The notes under the pieces are model-generated. The model did not search any database, was not told the DNA's origin, and was given only the letters and a program-made list of their open reading frames with translations. Below are positions 19,201-28,200 of a DNA stretch of 53,839 nucleotides, in pieces. The DNA comes from an uncultured Collinsella sp. (GTDB taxonomy: Bacteria > Actinomycetota > Coriobacteriia > Coriobacteriales > Coriobacteriaceae). Where the stretch lies: assembly GCA_905213265.1 (NCBI GenBank), contig CAJMHR010000011.1, positions 1-53,839 of the forward strand, in the 5' to 3' direction. Position 1 is the first letter of the stretch, and each line of letters begins with the position of its first letter. The position numbers and the translations under genes were made by a program.

Positions 19201-20933
19201 ATGCGTTCTGCAAGATCACACAGGCATCCCCGATGACTTTTGGCTACCTGAAAGCCGTTAAGGTATCGAACAAGTTTAGCCTGCGCCTTGCCGCCAACGA
19301 TCGTACGTTGCCGCAGGAATGGCGCGAGAGGATAGCGCAGCTCAACCGCAGGCCTGCTACCGATGCGCTTCGGACGCCCGCAAGCACCGAGGAGAGCAAC
19401 GCGACTCAGCTCGAGCAGATTGCACGCAAAAAGATAGGCAACCTCTCCACGCGCAGCGTCGCGCTGCGTGCCTTTGCCGAGTCTGGTGCCGTTAAGGAAT
19501 ACCACAACCTTAAAGATTTCCGTAACAGGTACCAGCTGTTTTTGGAAGAGAACAAGTGCGGCTATAAGATGACACTCGCACTGCCCTCCGATGACATTCG
19601 ATGCCTGAACGAGCTGCGCGGTACGCACATGTTCCTGGTGGCGCGCGCCAACAAGATCCGTGCCTACAAGGTCGACAGTCGCTTTACGTCCGAGCTGCGT
19701 CAGATCCTGACGCTCGCTGTGGGGCGCAACATCGAGTGCGGCGCGGGTCTCATCATGCGCGAGAATCAGGAGCTGTGCGACCTGTACGACGTCCACGATG
19801 ACGAGGAGCTCTACGAGATCATCCGATCGTTTGTGCGCCCGGGTTCCGTGCCCGGCTTGGAGATGGGCTCGACGCCGCTCATTCGCCTGGGCAAAACGGA
19901 TCGCAAAAACCAAATGGTCGATGTGCTGCGAGATGCGGGCACCGAGCTATCGCGCGAGGAGTTTGCCCAGCGCTATGCGGACAAGTACTGCGTGGAAACG
20001 AAGACGGTTCGCAACAACTACCTGCGTGATATGAACGCATATCTGCGTAACGGCCGCTACTCGTATGTCGATAGCAACCTTACGGACGAGCAGCAGCAGT
20101 TCATTAAAGACATGCTGACCGAAGATTACGTCTCGTTGCCCTACGTCACAGCGAGCTTTGCCGCCAAGTTTGGCGCTGCGTCCGATCGACTCGTTAACGA
20201 TCAGTCGCTGGCGCCTCTTGGCCTGGAAATCTCCAGGGATCTCATTGTCAAGGAAGGCGTGGACCTGCGTCAGTCGTTTACGAACCTGCTTATGTCGCGC
20301 GACAGCTTTGCCTATGGTTCTCCGGGCTTTGGCGACGAGGTCATCAACCATCCGGAATTTAGGAATGCCATTACGCCACTGCTGCGCAACTTTACCTTTA
20401 TCGAGTGCAACCACGATTCGTTTATTTCGCTCAAGCGCCTGAGCGAATCGACAGGTATTCGCCGCATTGACCTGGGCAGCTACGCGTGTTCCCTGTTTGC
20501 GCGCACAGAGCCCGACGTGCCGTTTACGGTGACGAGCCTTCGTAAGCAGGGCTTTATGCACAAGCTCGATGCCGTGGTCGACGAGTGCGGTTTTGACAAC
20601 TCGTTTTATGACTCAATCGTTCTGTACGGCCTGGCTCATGAGCAAATAAGGCGTACCCGCTTTAGCGGCGTTTACATGTTCTGTCGCAAGGAGGGGACGT
20701 TCTCGTCGGGCGACGCGGTCGAATACGTCGTGAGGCAAAAGGGGCCTATCGAGGTGGGGGACCTCATCGATGCGTTCCAGGATGATTACGGCGTCGTAAT
20801 AACCGCAGCCGATATTAACCGAGCGGTCCAGGACAAGGGTCTGTTCTACAACGAGGACCTTGACATGGTCATGCTCAGCAAAAGGATGAACGCAGAGTAC
20901 CTGCGCGAGCTGTATATCAAAAACAACCAATAG
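16251..20933 (+). CDS. 1560-aa multidomain protein: wHTH, acidic linkers, alpha-CTD-like domain, internal repeats, shared C-terminal module
   Basis: Function not recognised. From the N-terminus: a winged-helix-like region (1-75); an acidic Pro/Glu-rich linker (about 78-350) broken by a compact segment at about 197-252; a helical part with an RNA-polymerase alpha-CTD-like stretch (about 478-537, LWNLSISPALQRIL...); two copies of a roughly 130-residue module (about 704-844 and 904-1034, each with an R-P-x-F/L-D-x-D-x-F-x-P-L-F/Y-x-x-Y core); a second PE-rich linker between them (about 853-903); and a C-terminal module (about 1180-1560). That module recurs in the proteins at 25245-28442 and 34143-35456, for example FTNLLMSRDSFAYGSPGFGD here against FTRLLAAHPSFAKGETGFEN. 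It is followed 12 bases later by the ParB-like gene and is clearly the first gene of an operon. A DNA-binding scaffold is plausible but inferred. Confidence 0.75.
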   Translation: MNNNGTSATNDSMNIDAYFESLILDAVGQTDAPLHEALVRSSVYRTINESYERALAQLVIDGELLYANGEYSMAADAANEVSEPAEEPVAADAIELETVKSEGAEGENTGDEDIDGAVVDDENVESEEAVPEADIAEPDAVECDTAEPEAVEVAAEEPVTAEPTTLEASAGDATEAEAVEPVAAEPEAVESVTPEDSAPMAYGPISLRADSTLVQLKVNGRSWPIPVAVGVSYDKKPADGLSLMGYELPAESAGVADEQQESAQVEQQEAVQPERSELALSSEPQQLVISFSDNIETAKAVAEPESASGPAQPGLALEPELEPANGHMPVEEPVSEPEPEPEPEAEPVEASVSKLERPKYLSCWDDPRCVFDTETQVAFLNKQEIHDVFDLVRKLGKAEDEALRTAFEKRLTAYALPLSPQYRAQVPELGKLSGNARFVFDVFGNLRKVGRECCAFADAKGPAIEALCSVYSSGGEPLSLWNLSISPALQRILTCNCKIHNMPELLACSWKVLREKGLASVEVSSIVSALNDWPAGRLLLGRTKSELELARQAAIGGWYPPVNTPVERIKRVNGLADEAVLQLRRERLSVHEPSFRLLFCTRLAAKLAAGYSDRHSVNSALAELKYEFPAYNAAVKTFKRLNFELPQDREDIYTSGPASASGDYGGAVDAIATADEVLSDNQLDAQADAHGEESSCESKRPQVQDLTVGQALKLAIDPDAAKFNRWFADLACQDRTLMGCMLIEDKPARWMDSLAKSAWKIRERYNVLMAGRPTFDIDTFGPLFRTYKLSAEDFYQLTNTAQPSYLYMKRVYGQGTIPLKYAMVDKNLAPTVCDVVRAYLASIEIENADEPVEEKSAPAEQTIVPTPEPEPATEPEPDQMSDPAAPEPISAPAPEQPAKPFTSKVEDLTGKGPMSIDAWLALLPSDDANLLRWIFSDKPLMDYPHKPAGLGPLRQRRADLLRNRPHLDEDKFAPLYQRYDLTEDAFCKITQASPMTFGYLKAVKVSNKFSLRLAANDRTLPQEWRERIAQLNRRPATDALRTPASTEESNATQLEQIARKKIGNLSTRSVALRAFAESGAVKEYHNLKDFRNRYQLFLEENKCGYKMTLALPSDDIRCLNELRGTHMFLVARANKIRAYKVDSRFTSELRQILTLAVGRNIECGAGLIMRENQELCDLYDVHDDEELYEIIRSFVRPGSVPGLEMGSTPLIRLGKTDRKNQMVDVLRDAGTELSREEFAQRYADKYCVETKTVRNNYLRDMNAYLRNGRYSYVDSNLTDEQQQFIKDMLTEDYVSLPYVTASFAAKFGAASDRLVNDQSLAPLGLEISRDLIVKEGVDLRQSFTNLLMSRDSFAYGSPGFGDEVINHPEFRNAITPLLRNFTFIECNHDSFISLKRLSESTGIRRIDLGSYACSLFARTEPDVPFTVTSLRKQGFMHKLDAVVDECGFDNSFYDSIVLYGLAHEQIRRTRFSGVYMFCRKEGTFSSGDAVEYVVRQKGPIEVGDLIDAFQDDYGVVITAADINRAVQDKGLFYNEDLDMVMLSKRMNAEYLRELYIKNNQ

Positions 20934-20945
20934 GAGGAAACCAAC

Positions 20946-22178
20946 ATGAACCTGCTCGAGATGATCGGCGACGGCGTCAACATTAAGCCGACCGGCGCTA
21001 ACCATAAGATTGTGATCGACGGCAAGCCCGAGATGTACCCCGTTTACAGCATTAAGCTCGAGTTCTTGCGCTATAACGTGCAAAACGACCGCATCGCCTC
21101 GTGGATCAGCCGCTATAAGGCCGAACATGGCGAGGGCGCGTTTAATGAACTGGACGTCGCGGCCTGCAACGACATCATCGAGGGCTTTATCGTCGACAGC
21201 AATAAGGATGCCATCGAAAAGACGCAGCGCAGTATTGCCCTGCGTTCGCAGGAGCGCCCCGGCGTGGTGCTGGCAGATGGTCTAATCGTCGACGGCAACC
21301 GCCGCTTTACCTGCCTGCGCCGTCTTGCTGCCAAAAATCCTAGCTTTGGCTGGTTTGAGGCTGTCATTTTGCCTGAGAGTTTGGGCAACGATTCCAAGAA
21401 GATCAAGATGCTGGAGCTTTCGATTCAGCATGGCGAGGAAGAGAAGGTCGGCTACGATCCCGTCGACCGCCTGGTGGGTATCTACAACGACATCATCAGC
21501 TCCAACTTGCTCTCGAAGGAGGAGTACGCTCAGTGCGTTGGCGTTGAGCCCAAGGAGCTCGAGAAGGAGATCATTAAAGCTCGGTATATGAACGAGTTTT
21601 TGGAGTTCGCCAACGCCAAGGACCAGTTCCACCTGGCGCGTGAGCTCAAGGTCGCCGGCGTTATCAACGAACTGCAGGGCGTCCTTAAAAAGTGTAAGAG
21701 CGACGATCAGGAAGAGGACGTCAAGAACATCGTCTTCGCCAACATGATTACCGAGCCGCAGGGCGACATCGTGCGCTTTGTTCGTAAGATCAAGCCGATT
21801 TTGGAGGGTCCCGACGCAGATCGCTTTATCGAGCGCGAAAACGAGCTGGCCTTTGAGGTCGCCGAGCGCCTGAAGAACAAAGAGATCGTAACCTCGACCG
21901 ACATCGCCGAGATCCGCGACGATGCCCAATTGTCGACGGCTTTTCGCGAGGTCATGGAGTCTGCCGAAAACACTACAAAGATGACGAAGGCCCTCAAGTC
22001 GCCCTCGCTTTCGATCATTCGCGCCATCAAGGACCTCGACCAAGTGGAGGAGTCCACCTTTGGCCTGCTGCCTGCGGACGAGATCGCCAATATCGCCGCC
22101 GAGGTCGCCAAGCTCGAGGCGAGGGTGCATATGATCAAGGACAAGATCTCGTACAGGATGGGCGGCGAGGAAGCCTAA
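20946..22178 (+). CDS. ParB-like (ParB/Srx fold) protein, copy A
   Basis: A 410-aa protein. Residues about 80-130 match the ParB/Srx N-terminal fold: RSIALRSQERPGVVLADG followed by VDGNRRFTCLRRL (about 115), like the box I/box II region of ParB and of ParB-like nucleases, which binds CTP or, in nuclease members, cleaves DNA. The rest is helical with an EEEKVGYDPVDRLVGIY segment. A TAGGAGG site eight bases upstream fixes the start. Its stop codon is directly followed by the ATG of the SNF2-type gene. It is clearly paralogous to the protein at 35443-36654, which has the same neighbours. No parA gene is present, so chromosome partitioning is unlikely; a DNA-loading or nucleotide-switch role with the SNF2 motor is inferred. 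Confidence 0.75.
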   Translation: MNLLEMIGDGVNIKPTGANHKIVIDGKPEMYPVYSIKLEFLRYNVQNDRIASWISRYKAEHGEGAFNELDVAACNDIIEGFIVDSNKDAIEKTQRSIALRSQERPGVVLADGLIVDGNRRFTCLRRLAAKNPSFGWFEAVILPESLGNDSKKIKMLELSIQHGEEEKVGYDPVDRLVGIYNDIISSNLLSKEEYAQCVGVEPKELEKEIIKARYMNEFLEFANAKDQFHLARELKVAGVINELQGVLKKCKSDDQEEDVKNIVFANMITEPQGDIVRFVRKIKPILEGPDADRFIERENELAFEVAERLKNKEIVTSTDIAEIRDDAQLSTAFREVMESAENTTKMTKALKSPSLSIIRAIKDLDQVEESTFGLLPADEIANIAAEVAKLEARVHMIKDKISYRMGGEEA

Positions 22179-24107
22179 ATGAAGCTGCGCCTCTCGTATA
22201 GCGACGGCATTTCCGTCGTGCCGCTCGACATGACGGTTGAGCAACTGCGCCGCGAGCCGGTCTGGAAGATTCGGCTTTCGGCGCTGCGCCGCTATGCGCC
22301 GAGCTATCGAGAGGCGGACGTGCTCTTTTCGCTGGCGATTGACGACCCGGGCGCCAAGCGCATCGTCGAGCTGCTGCAGCAGGCGGCAAGCTTTGGCGTG
22401 GAGTGCCAGGTGGACCCTGACTTGCTGCGAGGCCTTACAGCGCGTGAGGACTATCTGCGCGAGAAGGCGCACGTGGGTCTGCTGATCAAGGCGCATGATG
22501 AGTCGGTGGCCGATCGCTTTGATGAGTTCTGCCGCGCCGAGGACATCCTGATGCGGCGCCCGCTCAAGGACCGCCAGCTGTGGGACGCGTTCTTTATGAG
22601 TGCCATGGGCCGCAGCGCCAACTTCTCCGTTCCCGGTTCGGGCAAGACGGCATCGGTCCTGGGAACCTTTGCCTACCTGCGCGAGCGCGACCTGGTCGAC
22701 CGCATCATTGTGCTTTCGCCCAAAAACGCTTTTGGCTCGTGGCGCGACGAATGGGCCGCCTGCTTTGGCGCCGACCGTCCGCTGCGTTCGCTGTGCTTCC
22801 ACGACTCCGAGTTTCGCGGTCGTTCCACGCGCGACAAGTACAGCACCCTGTTGTTCGACTACAAGCGCTACGACATGATCCTGCTCAACTACGAGTCGGT
22901 CGCGCTGGGGGAGGCGGCCGCGCGCATTGCGGCCGATCGCGCCCTGGTGGTATTTGATGAGGTGCATAAGGTTAAGCGTGTGGGCGGCAAGCGCGCGGCA
23001 AGCGCGGTGCAGATTGCCGCGGCGGCGCCGTATTTTATCGCGCTTACCGGTACGCCGATTCCCAACTCGTTTGAGGACCTGTACAACCTGCTCCATTGCC
23101 TGTGGCCGCGCGACTACAACTGGTACTTTGGCATGAGCGCCAATGCCCTTAAGTCGACGAACGAGGATGACGTTGAACATATCAACGAGTCCATCGCTCC
23201 GTTCTTTTGTCGTACGAACAAGCATCAGCTGGGCGTTCCTCAGGCCAACGAGGACCATTTGGTCGATGTGCCTGCAGAACGCTGGGAGCAGCAACTGTTC
23301 CAAAAGGCGCTTCGTACGCTTTCGGGCGAGCCGTTCGAGATGATCATTCGCCTGCTGCAGCTTTCGTCCGACCCGCGCATGCTGGCCGAGGACCTGAGCG
23401 CCGGCGATTATGCCGACCTGTTTGACGGAGAGGTACAGACGGGTGCGAGCAAAGCGCTGGAGGGCCTGCAGGTGGACGACCGGCCCACAGCCAAGATGCT
23501 CGCCTGCCTGGACCTGGTCGAGTCCCTGGTGGCCCAGGGCAAGTCGGTCATCGTGTGGTGCATCTTTAAGCGCAGCATTCGCAACGTGGTGCACGAGCTG
23601 CACGAGCGTGGCATTACGGCCCGTGCCATTAGCGGTGGCACCGACATGCCCGCCCGCGCCCGTGTCATCGATTCGTTTAAGGCGGGGGAGACGAGCGTGC
23701 TTGTCACCAATCCGCACACACTGGCAGAGTCGGTCTCGCTCCATGGAGTATGTCACGACGCCGTCTACTTTGAGTGCAGCTACAACCTGGTGCACTTGCT
23801 GCAGTCCAAGGATCGCATTCACCGCCTGGGCCTGCCGCAAGAGCAATACACGCAGTACCACTACCTGCGCGCCGTGTACGAGCGCCGCGACGGACCGTGG
23901 TCGCTCGACCGCAACATTTACGAGCGCCTGCAGTACAAGGAGCAGGTCATGCTCGACTCGATCGACCGCGGTACGCTGGAGCCCGGCTATACCGATGAGC
24001 GCGATCTGGAACTGGTGTTTAAGGGGCTGTTTGACGACGAGGGCCAGCGGAGCGAGGTTAGCGATCAAGGCATCGCGGACGATATGCAAGAACCCAAGGA
24101 GATGTAA
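22179..24107 (+). CDS. SNF2-type DEAD/DEAH ATPase, copy A
   Basis: A 642-aa motor protein. Motifs in order: SVPGSGKT Walker A (about 150), VVFDEVHKVK Walker B (about 260), IALTGTPIPN (about 288), and in the second lobe VTNPHTLAESVSLHGV and QSKDRIHRLG (about 542). The last is the SNF2-style variant of motif VI, and DEVH replaces the usual DEAH. The first 140 residues are a helical adaptor not recognised by me. The gene follows the ParB-like gene with no gap and precedes the 358-aa protein gene by two bases, so tight coupling of the products is likely. It is paralogous to the protein at 36641-38587. Role inferred: ATP-driven movement along DNA, directed by the ParB-like and large partners. Confidence 0.8.
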   Translation: MKLRLSYSDGISVVPLDMTVEQLRREPVWKIRLSALRRYAPSYREADVLFSLAIDDPGAKRIVELLQQAASFGVECQVDPDLLRGLTAREDYLREKAHVGLLIKAHDESVADRFDEFCRAEDILMRRPLKDRQLWDAFFMSAMGRSANFSVPGSGKTASVLGTFAYLRERDLVDRIIVLSPKNAFGSWRDEWAACFGADRPLRSLCFHDSEFRGRSTRDKYSTLLFDYKRYDMILLNYESVALGEAAARIAADRALVVFDEVHKVKRVGGKRAASAVQIAAAAPYFIALTGTPIPNSFEDLYNLLHCLWPRDYNWYFGMSANALKSTNEDDVEHINESIAPFFCRTNKHQLGVPQANEDHLVDVPAERWEQQLFQKALRTLSGEPFEMIIRLLQLSSDPRMLAEDLSAGDYADLFDGEVQTGASKALEGLQVDDRPTAKMLACLDLVESLVAQGKSVIVWCIFKRSIRNVVHELHERGITARAISGGTDMPARARVIDSFKAGETSVLVTNPHTLAESVSLHGVCHDAVYFECSYNLVHLLQSKDRIHRLGLPQEQYTQYHYLRAVYERRDGPWSLDRNIYERLQYKEQVMLDSIDRGTLEPGYTDERDLELVFKGLFDDEGQRSEVSDQGIADDMQEPKEM

Positions 24108-24109
24108 CG

Positions 24110-25186
24110 ATGCAGAAAGCCTTTCCCATCTTTGTTATGGAGCTATTTTGTGACGGCTGGCTGTTTTTGGAGCATTCCGATGTTACCTGGGACGGGTCGT
24201 CGCATGTTCTTAAGCGCGTTCGTATCAACGCGGACAAAAGCGAGTGGCTCCTAAGCCGTGCGCGCGAGCATTTTACGGATGTTCTCAGCAACATCGATTT
24301 GTGCCAGTACGTCGGCACCACGCTCGTGGAGCTCGAGAAGCATACTGAGTTGGTTGTTCCCCGCGACGATGTTTCGCCCCGCCTGCAGCTGCTCTTTGAG
24401 GGTGACCTGACGCCTATCACGTTGGTGCAGCTCATGTGCGTGGGCGACTGGCTTTCGGTGCGCCAAACGAGCGAGGATACGATTTGCGTTGCCTATGACG
24501 AGCGATTGGCGCAGCAGATTTCCGGGTTTGGCTTTCTTATGCGGCGCTTTCGGGCGGTACTTTGCTCGCAGAGCGCGATGCTGAGCAACAGCGTGGTTGC
24601 CACAGTGCTCGAGGCAAGGCCAGCGACGGAGCCGGGGATCTGCGCGTTTTTGGAGATGAGCGAAACGGCTCCCGTGGAGCCTGGACCCGAGGCAGCGCTT
24701 GATGCTGAACAGGAGCCCGAGCCCGCGCCCGAAGCGACGCCTGAGCCTAGCCCCGAGGCGTCGCCTGAGCAGGTGTCCGAGACGGTGCCGGAGCTCGAGC
24801 CTGACATTGAGCCCGAGCCCGAGTCGGAGCCCGAGCCCGCGCAAACGCCAGAGCCTGCACCGGAACCTGCCCCCGGGCCCTCGGCGAAGGAGCAGGAAAA
24901 GATGCGCATTGTGCGGAAGGTAAAGACTGCGCGCGACAAGATGGAAGAACTCGATAGGTCGCGCGAAGCCCTGCTTACCCAGCTGCTGGTGTTACGCCGG
25001 GAGTATCAAAAGCTTTCCGGCGAGCGCAGCTGGGAGGCGTTTACCAGGATTGAAGAAATCGGCAAGCAGATTAAGGAAATGAGCGGACAGGTTGATCAGC
25101 TCGATAAGCAGCTGAGCGACGCACGCCTTGCCTATGCCGAGACCCGCGCTACGTCCCTGCAGGCGCTCAAGGAGCTGAGGCAGTAG
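24110..25186 (+). CDS. 358-aa protein with PE-rich linker and C-terminal coiled coil
   Basis: Not recognised. The first 185 residues form a folded domain of mixed strands and helices (MQKAFPIFVMELFCDGWLFL at the start). Residues about 190-262 are a Pro/Glu repeat linker (PEPEPE-like), similar in style to the linkers of the 1560-aa protein two genes upstream. Residues about 263-358 are highly charged with heptad spacing (KMEELDRSREALLTQLLVLR), a likely coiled coil. AAGGAG lies upstream of the ATG, overlapping the 3' end of the SNF2 gene. There is no copy of this gene in the second module (34-38.6 kb). The architecture suggests a tether or adaptor between system components, which is inference. 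Confidence 0.65.
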   Translation: MQKAFPIFVMELFCDGWLFLEHSDVTWDGSSHVLKRVRINADKSEWLLSRAREHFTDVLSNIDLCQYVGTTLVELEKHTELVVPRDDVSPRLQLLFEGDLTPITLVQLMCVGDWLSVRQTSEDTICVAYDERLAQQISGFGFLMRRFRAVLCSQSAMLSNSVVATVLEARPATEPGICAFLEMSETAPVEPGPEAALDAEQEPEPAPEATPEPSPEASPEQVSETVPELEPDIEPEPESEPEPAQTPEPAPEPAPGPSAKEQEKMRIVRKVKTARDKMEELDRSREALLTQLLVLRREYQKLSGERSWEAFTRIEEIGKQIKEMSGQVDQLDKQLSDARLAYAETRATSLQALKELRQ

Positions 25187-25244
25187 GACAGCCCCCGCGA
25201 GCTCATAAGCGTTCTTTATGTCTAGGAAAGGTACCAGGACGAAC

Positions 25245-28200
25245 ATGAAAATGGAAGAGCTTAAAGCCACAGTTATAAATGTGCTTTCGAGTATCGATGA
25301 CATCTGCACGCTCGATGCAATTTCGTCATACGTTTCGTCTTGCTCCAAGGGCGATGTTGCCATTGCCCTGGTAGAGCTATGCCAAGAAGGGCGTTTGAAG
25401 ATTGATGCCGAGGGGTTTACGCCTCTGGGTGTTAGTGCTGCGCTTGACGAGGTTTTGCTCGGTGCTCCGGCGGCACTCGGTGAAGGGCTTTTGGGCGCGC
25501 ATCCCCCTTTTGTCGACGAGAAGGTTGAAAATAGTTCGGTATTGGCTGACGAACCAGCGCAGGGGGCGAACGCGGAAATCTCAACCGCAGATGAAACAAC
25601 GGACAGTCGTTTGTCGGTGTCCCTGTTCCTTGATGACTCCTTCGATGGCCTGGAGCTTCCCGCACGCGCCTGCAATCGCTTTGCAGAGAAGCGTATCGCT
25701 GACGTTAGGGACGCAGTTACTCTGTTGGATGGACTTGATGGCGAGCCTGGTTTGGGCACGGGAACGATTGGCAAAACTCGCGCCTGCTTTTTCGAAGCGG
25801 CTCGTCCGCTAAGCTACGCATTGTCCAAACAACAGCTCCAGGCGCTCCGGGGTATTGCCAACTGCCAGGGCCTTTCATTTGACTCCCTTGGATTGCTTGT
25901 TGCGCTGCCCGAACTTGCGGCCAACGAACGGAACCCTCTTGTTGGTCTTGACATTGCAGCACTTGGTCTAAACGAGCCCGTGGAACGTCGGCTGCGCATG
26001 CATGGTATTGAGACGATAGAAAAGATCAATAAGCTCAAGAGGGAGGGCCTTACTCGTATTCCTGGTATGGGCGGAGGTGCGGTCAGCGGTGTTGTTAAAG
26101 CGCTGATAGAGTATTGCGGGCGCGTTGGCGAGAATCCTCCCATGTGGTGCGCCGCCACCGTCGAGCCTTTCGACGAGCAATCGTTCCTGGGTGAATTTGA
26201 CGAGAGCGCCATTCGGGTCGTTGATGAGGTGCAGCAGAGGTTGATTGCCGATGGCTATAACCCGTTCGGTCCTGCCTGTGTCGTTTTGCTGACGCCTGAG
26301 GCGCAGCGAATGCAGAAGCTTGGTAGCTCTGATGAGGAAGTCATTGCTTCGCTGGCTAGCGAACTAGAAGCAAGTCCGGCTGCGGCCTTATGGCGCGCAA
26401 GGCAACTTGCTCGCGATATCGATAGCGTGATTGGAAGCTCCGGGGCTATAGAGGGCGTGGCCGTTCCGTCGGGGTCCGATTGGACGGATGCCGCACTTTT
26501 GGCCGTTCAAAACTGCGGGGGGCGTGTCGAATTCGATGTCGATTCCCGCATGCTCCGGCCCCACCTGTCCTCCTTGGACGAATGGCTTGATGCGATCGAT
26601 GCCCGTCATGCCGATGCGCTACGCATGCGCCTTGATGGGGCTACATTGCAAGAGGTGGGCGACAAACTGTCCATTACGCGCGAGCGGGTGAGGCAGATGT
26701 GCGAATCGACGTTGTCTAATCGCGTCTTGCTCAAGGGGGACGTTTACCAGTCGTTTGTTGACCGGTACGCGATGACGCCCAGTCAGTTTGCCAGCATAAC
26801 TGGACTTAGCGAACGCGACTATCGCTACCTTGTGACCGTCTCTAAAATTCGCGCCGCGAATCGCTTGCCGCTTTTGGACGCCTTGCATGACGAGAACCTT
26901 CCCGAGCATGTACGCGATGCGGTTGCTTCGCTGGGGACCGTCGGCAACGAGCTGCTCATTGGGAGTCAGCGCATAAAGCTCGATAAAGAGAGCATCGTTG
27001 ACTATCTACTGGCTGAGCACTTACAAGAATGTCCCATGGACGAACGGCGCCTGTATGACCTGTACTGTTCATTTATTGCCGAGCACGACCTGGGCAGCGT
27101 TAGACGACTCGATCCGACGACGGCGCGGGCGTTCGGTGCCTGCGTCGATCGATACGATGGCGTCATGGATGCGCACGTGCCGAGCGATGGAGACGGCGCG
27201 CGAAGGGGCGTGCGTCCTTATCATTCGAGTCGGTATGATTTTGCCCCGCTTCGGGCTGCCGTCGCATCGCTTGTTCATCTTGATATCGAGTGCTCCACAG
27301 CGTTTTTAATGAAGCAGCCTTCGATTGCAAAGTTGCTTGCTGCGTTTGATATCAGAAATGAATATGAGCTCCACTACGTTCTCACGCATTGGTGCGAACC
27401 GATTGAGGGCGTTGAGTATTCTCGCGTGCCGATGCTGACGTTGGGTAGCGCCGACCGTGATGCGCAAATCGTCGGCGTTATAAGGGATATTGGACCAGCG
27501 GACGCCGTGGCTGTTTCTAAAGAATACGAGCGTCGCTATGGCGTGAAGGAGACAACGTTCCGTGGGAGTTTTTTGAACGGCTTTGAGCGTTGGTGCCATG
27601 ACGGTCTTTATATCGTCGACGCGGTTGAGCTTGATGCCGGTGAGCGCTCGGCGCTCGGCGCTATTTTGCGGCGGGTCGGCACAGGTGGCAGGGCCAGAGA
27701 CATCGAGTCTTCATTTCTCAGCGCGTATCCGCAACGTTCGAATTTTGTGCTTACGGATACCCTGCTCGCCCCGTATGGCCTGCGCCTGTGCGGCGGTGCC
27801 GTTATCGACAAATCGATAGATACCCATGATTACTTTGCCCAGTTGATTGCAGAGCATGAATATTTTTGCCTGGAATTTGGCGAATTCACCAACGAGGTGA
27901 TTAATGATAGGGATTTTATTTCGGAGCTGCGCAAGGCGGAACGAGCATTTTCGGTCCTTGAGATCGGGCCGCGGGAGTATCTGAATATCGCTGTCTTTGA
28001 GTCCGCTCCTCATCCTGTCGGCGCGCAGATGATGCGTGCGATTCTGGATGCCGTTATTGATTGCATGGAACCGGAACGGCCTTATAGTGTGGCCAACCTC
28101 AAAGAGTTTGGCTTCTTTGATGCGCTGAATGATACGTTGCTCGATTTAGGCCTAGATGATTACGTGTGCCAGTCGATCATGATGCAAGGTTATGTGGGTG

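Noticed and set aside
18285..19913. A 542-codon minus-strand frame inside the 1560-aa gene
   Set aside because: Shadow of a long GC-rich gene whose own product aligns with two other proteins in the window.
21282..24089. A 935-codon minus-strand frame opposite the ParB-like and SNF2 genes
   Set aside because: Same reason: it mirrors two genes with conserved motifs, and no domain or ribosome binding site supports it.
20946..24107. Chromosome or plasmid partition locus (parABS)
   Set aside because: No ParA ATPase and no parS-like site were seen; the ParB-like domain is joined with an SNF2 motor instead.
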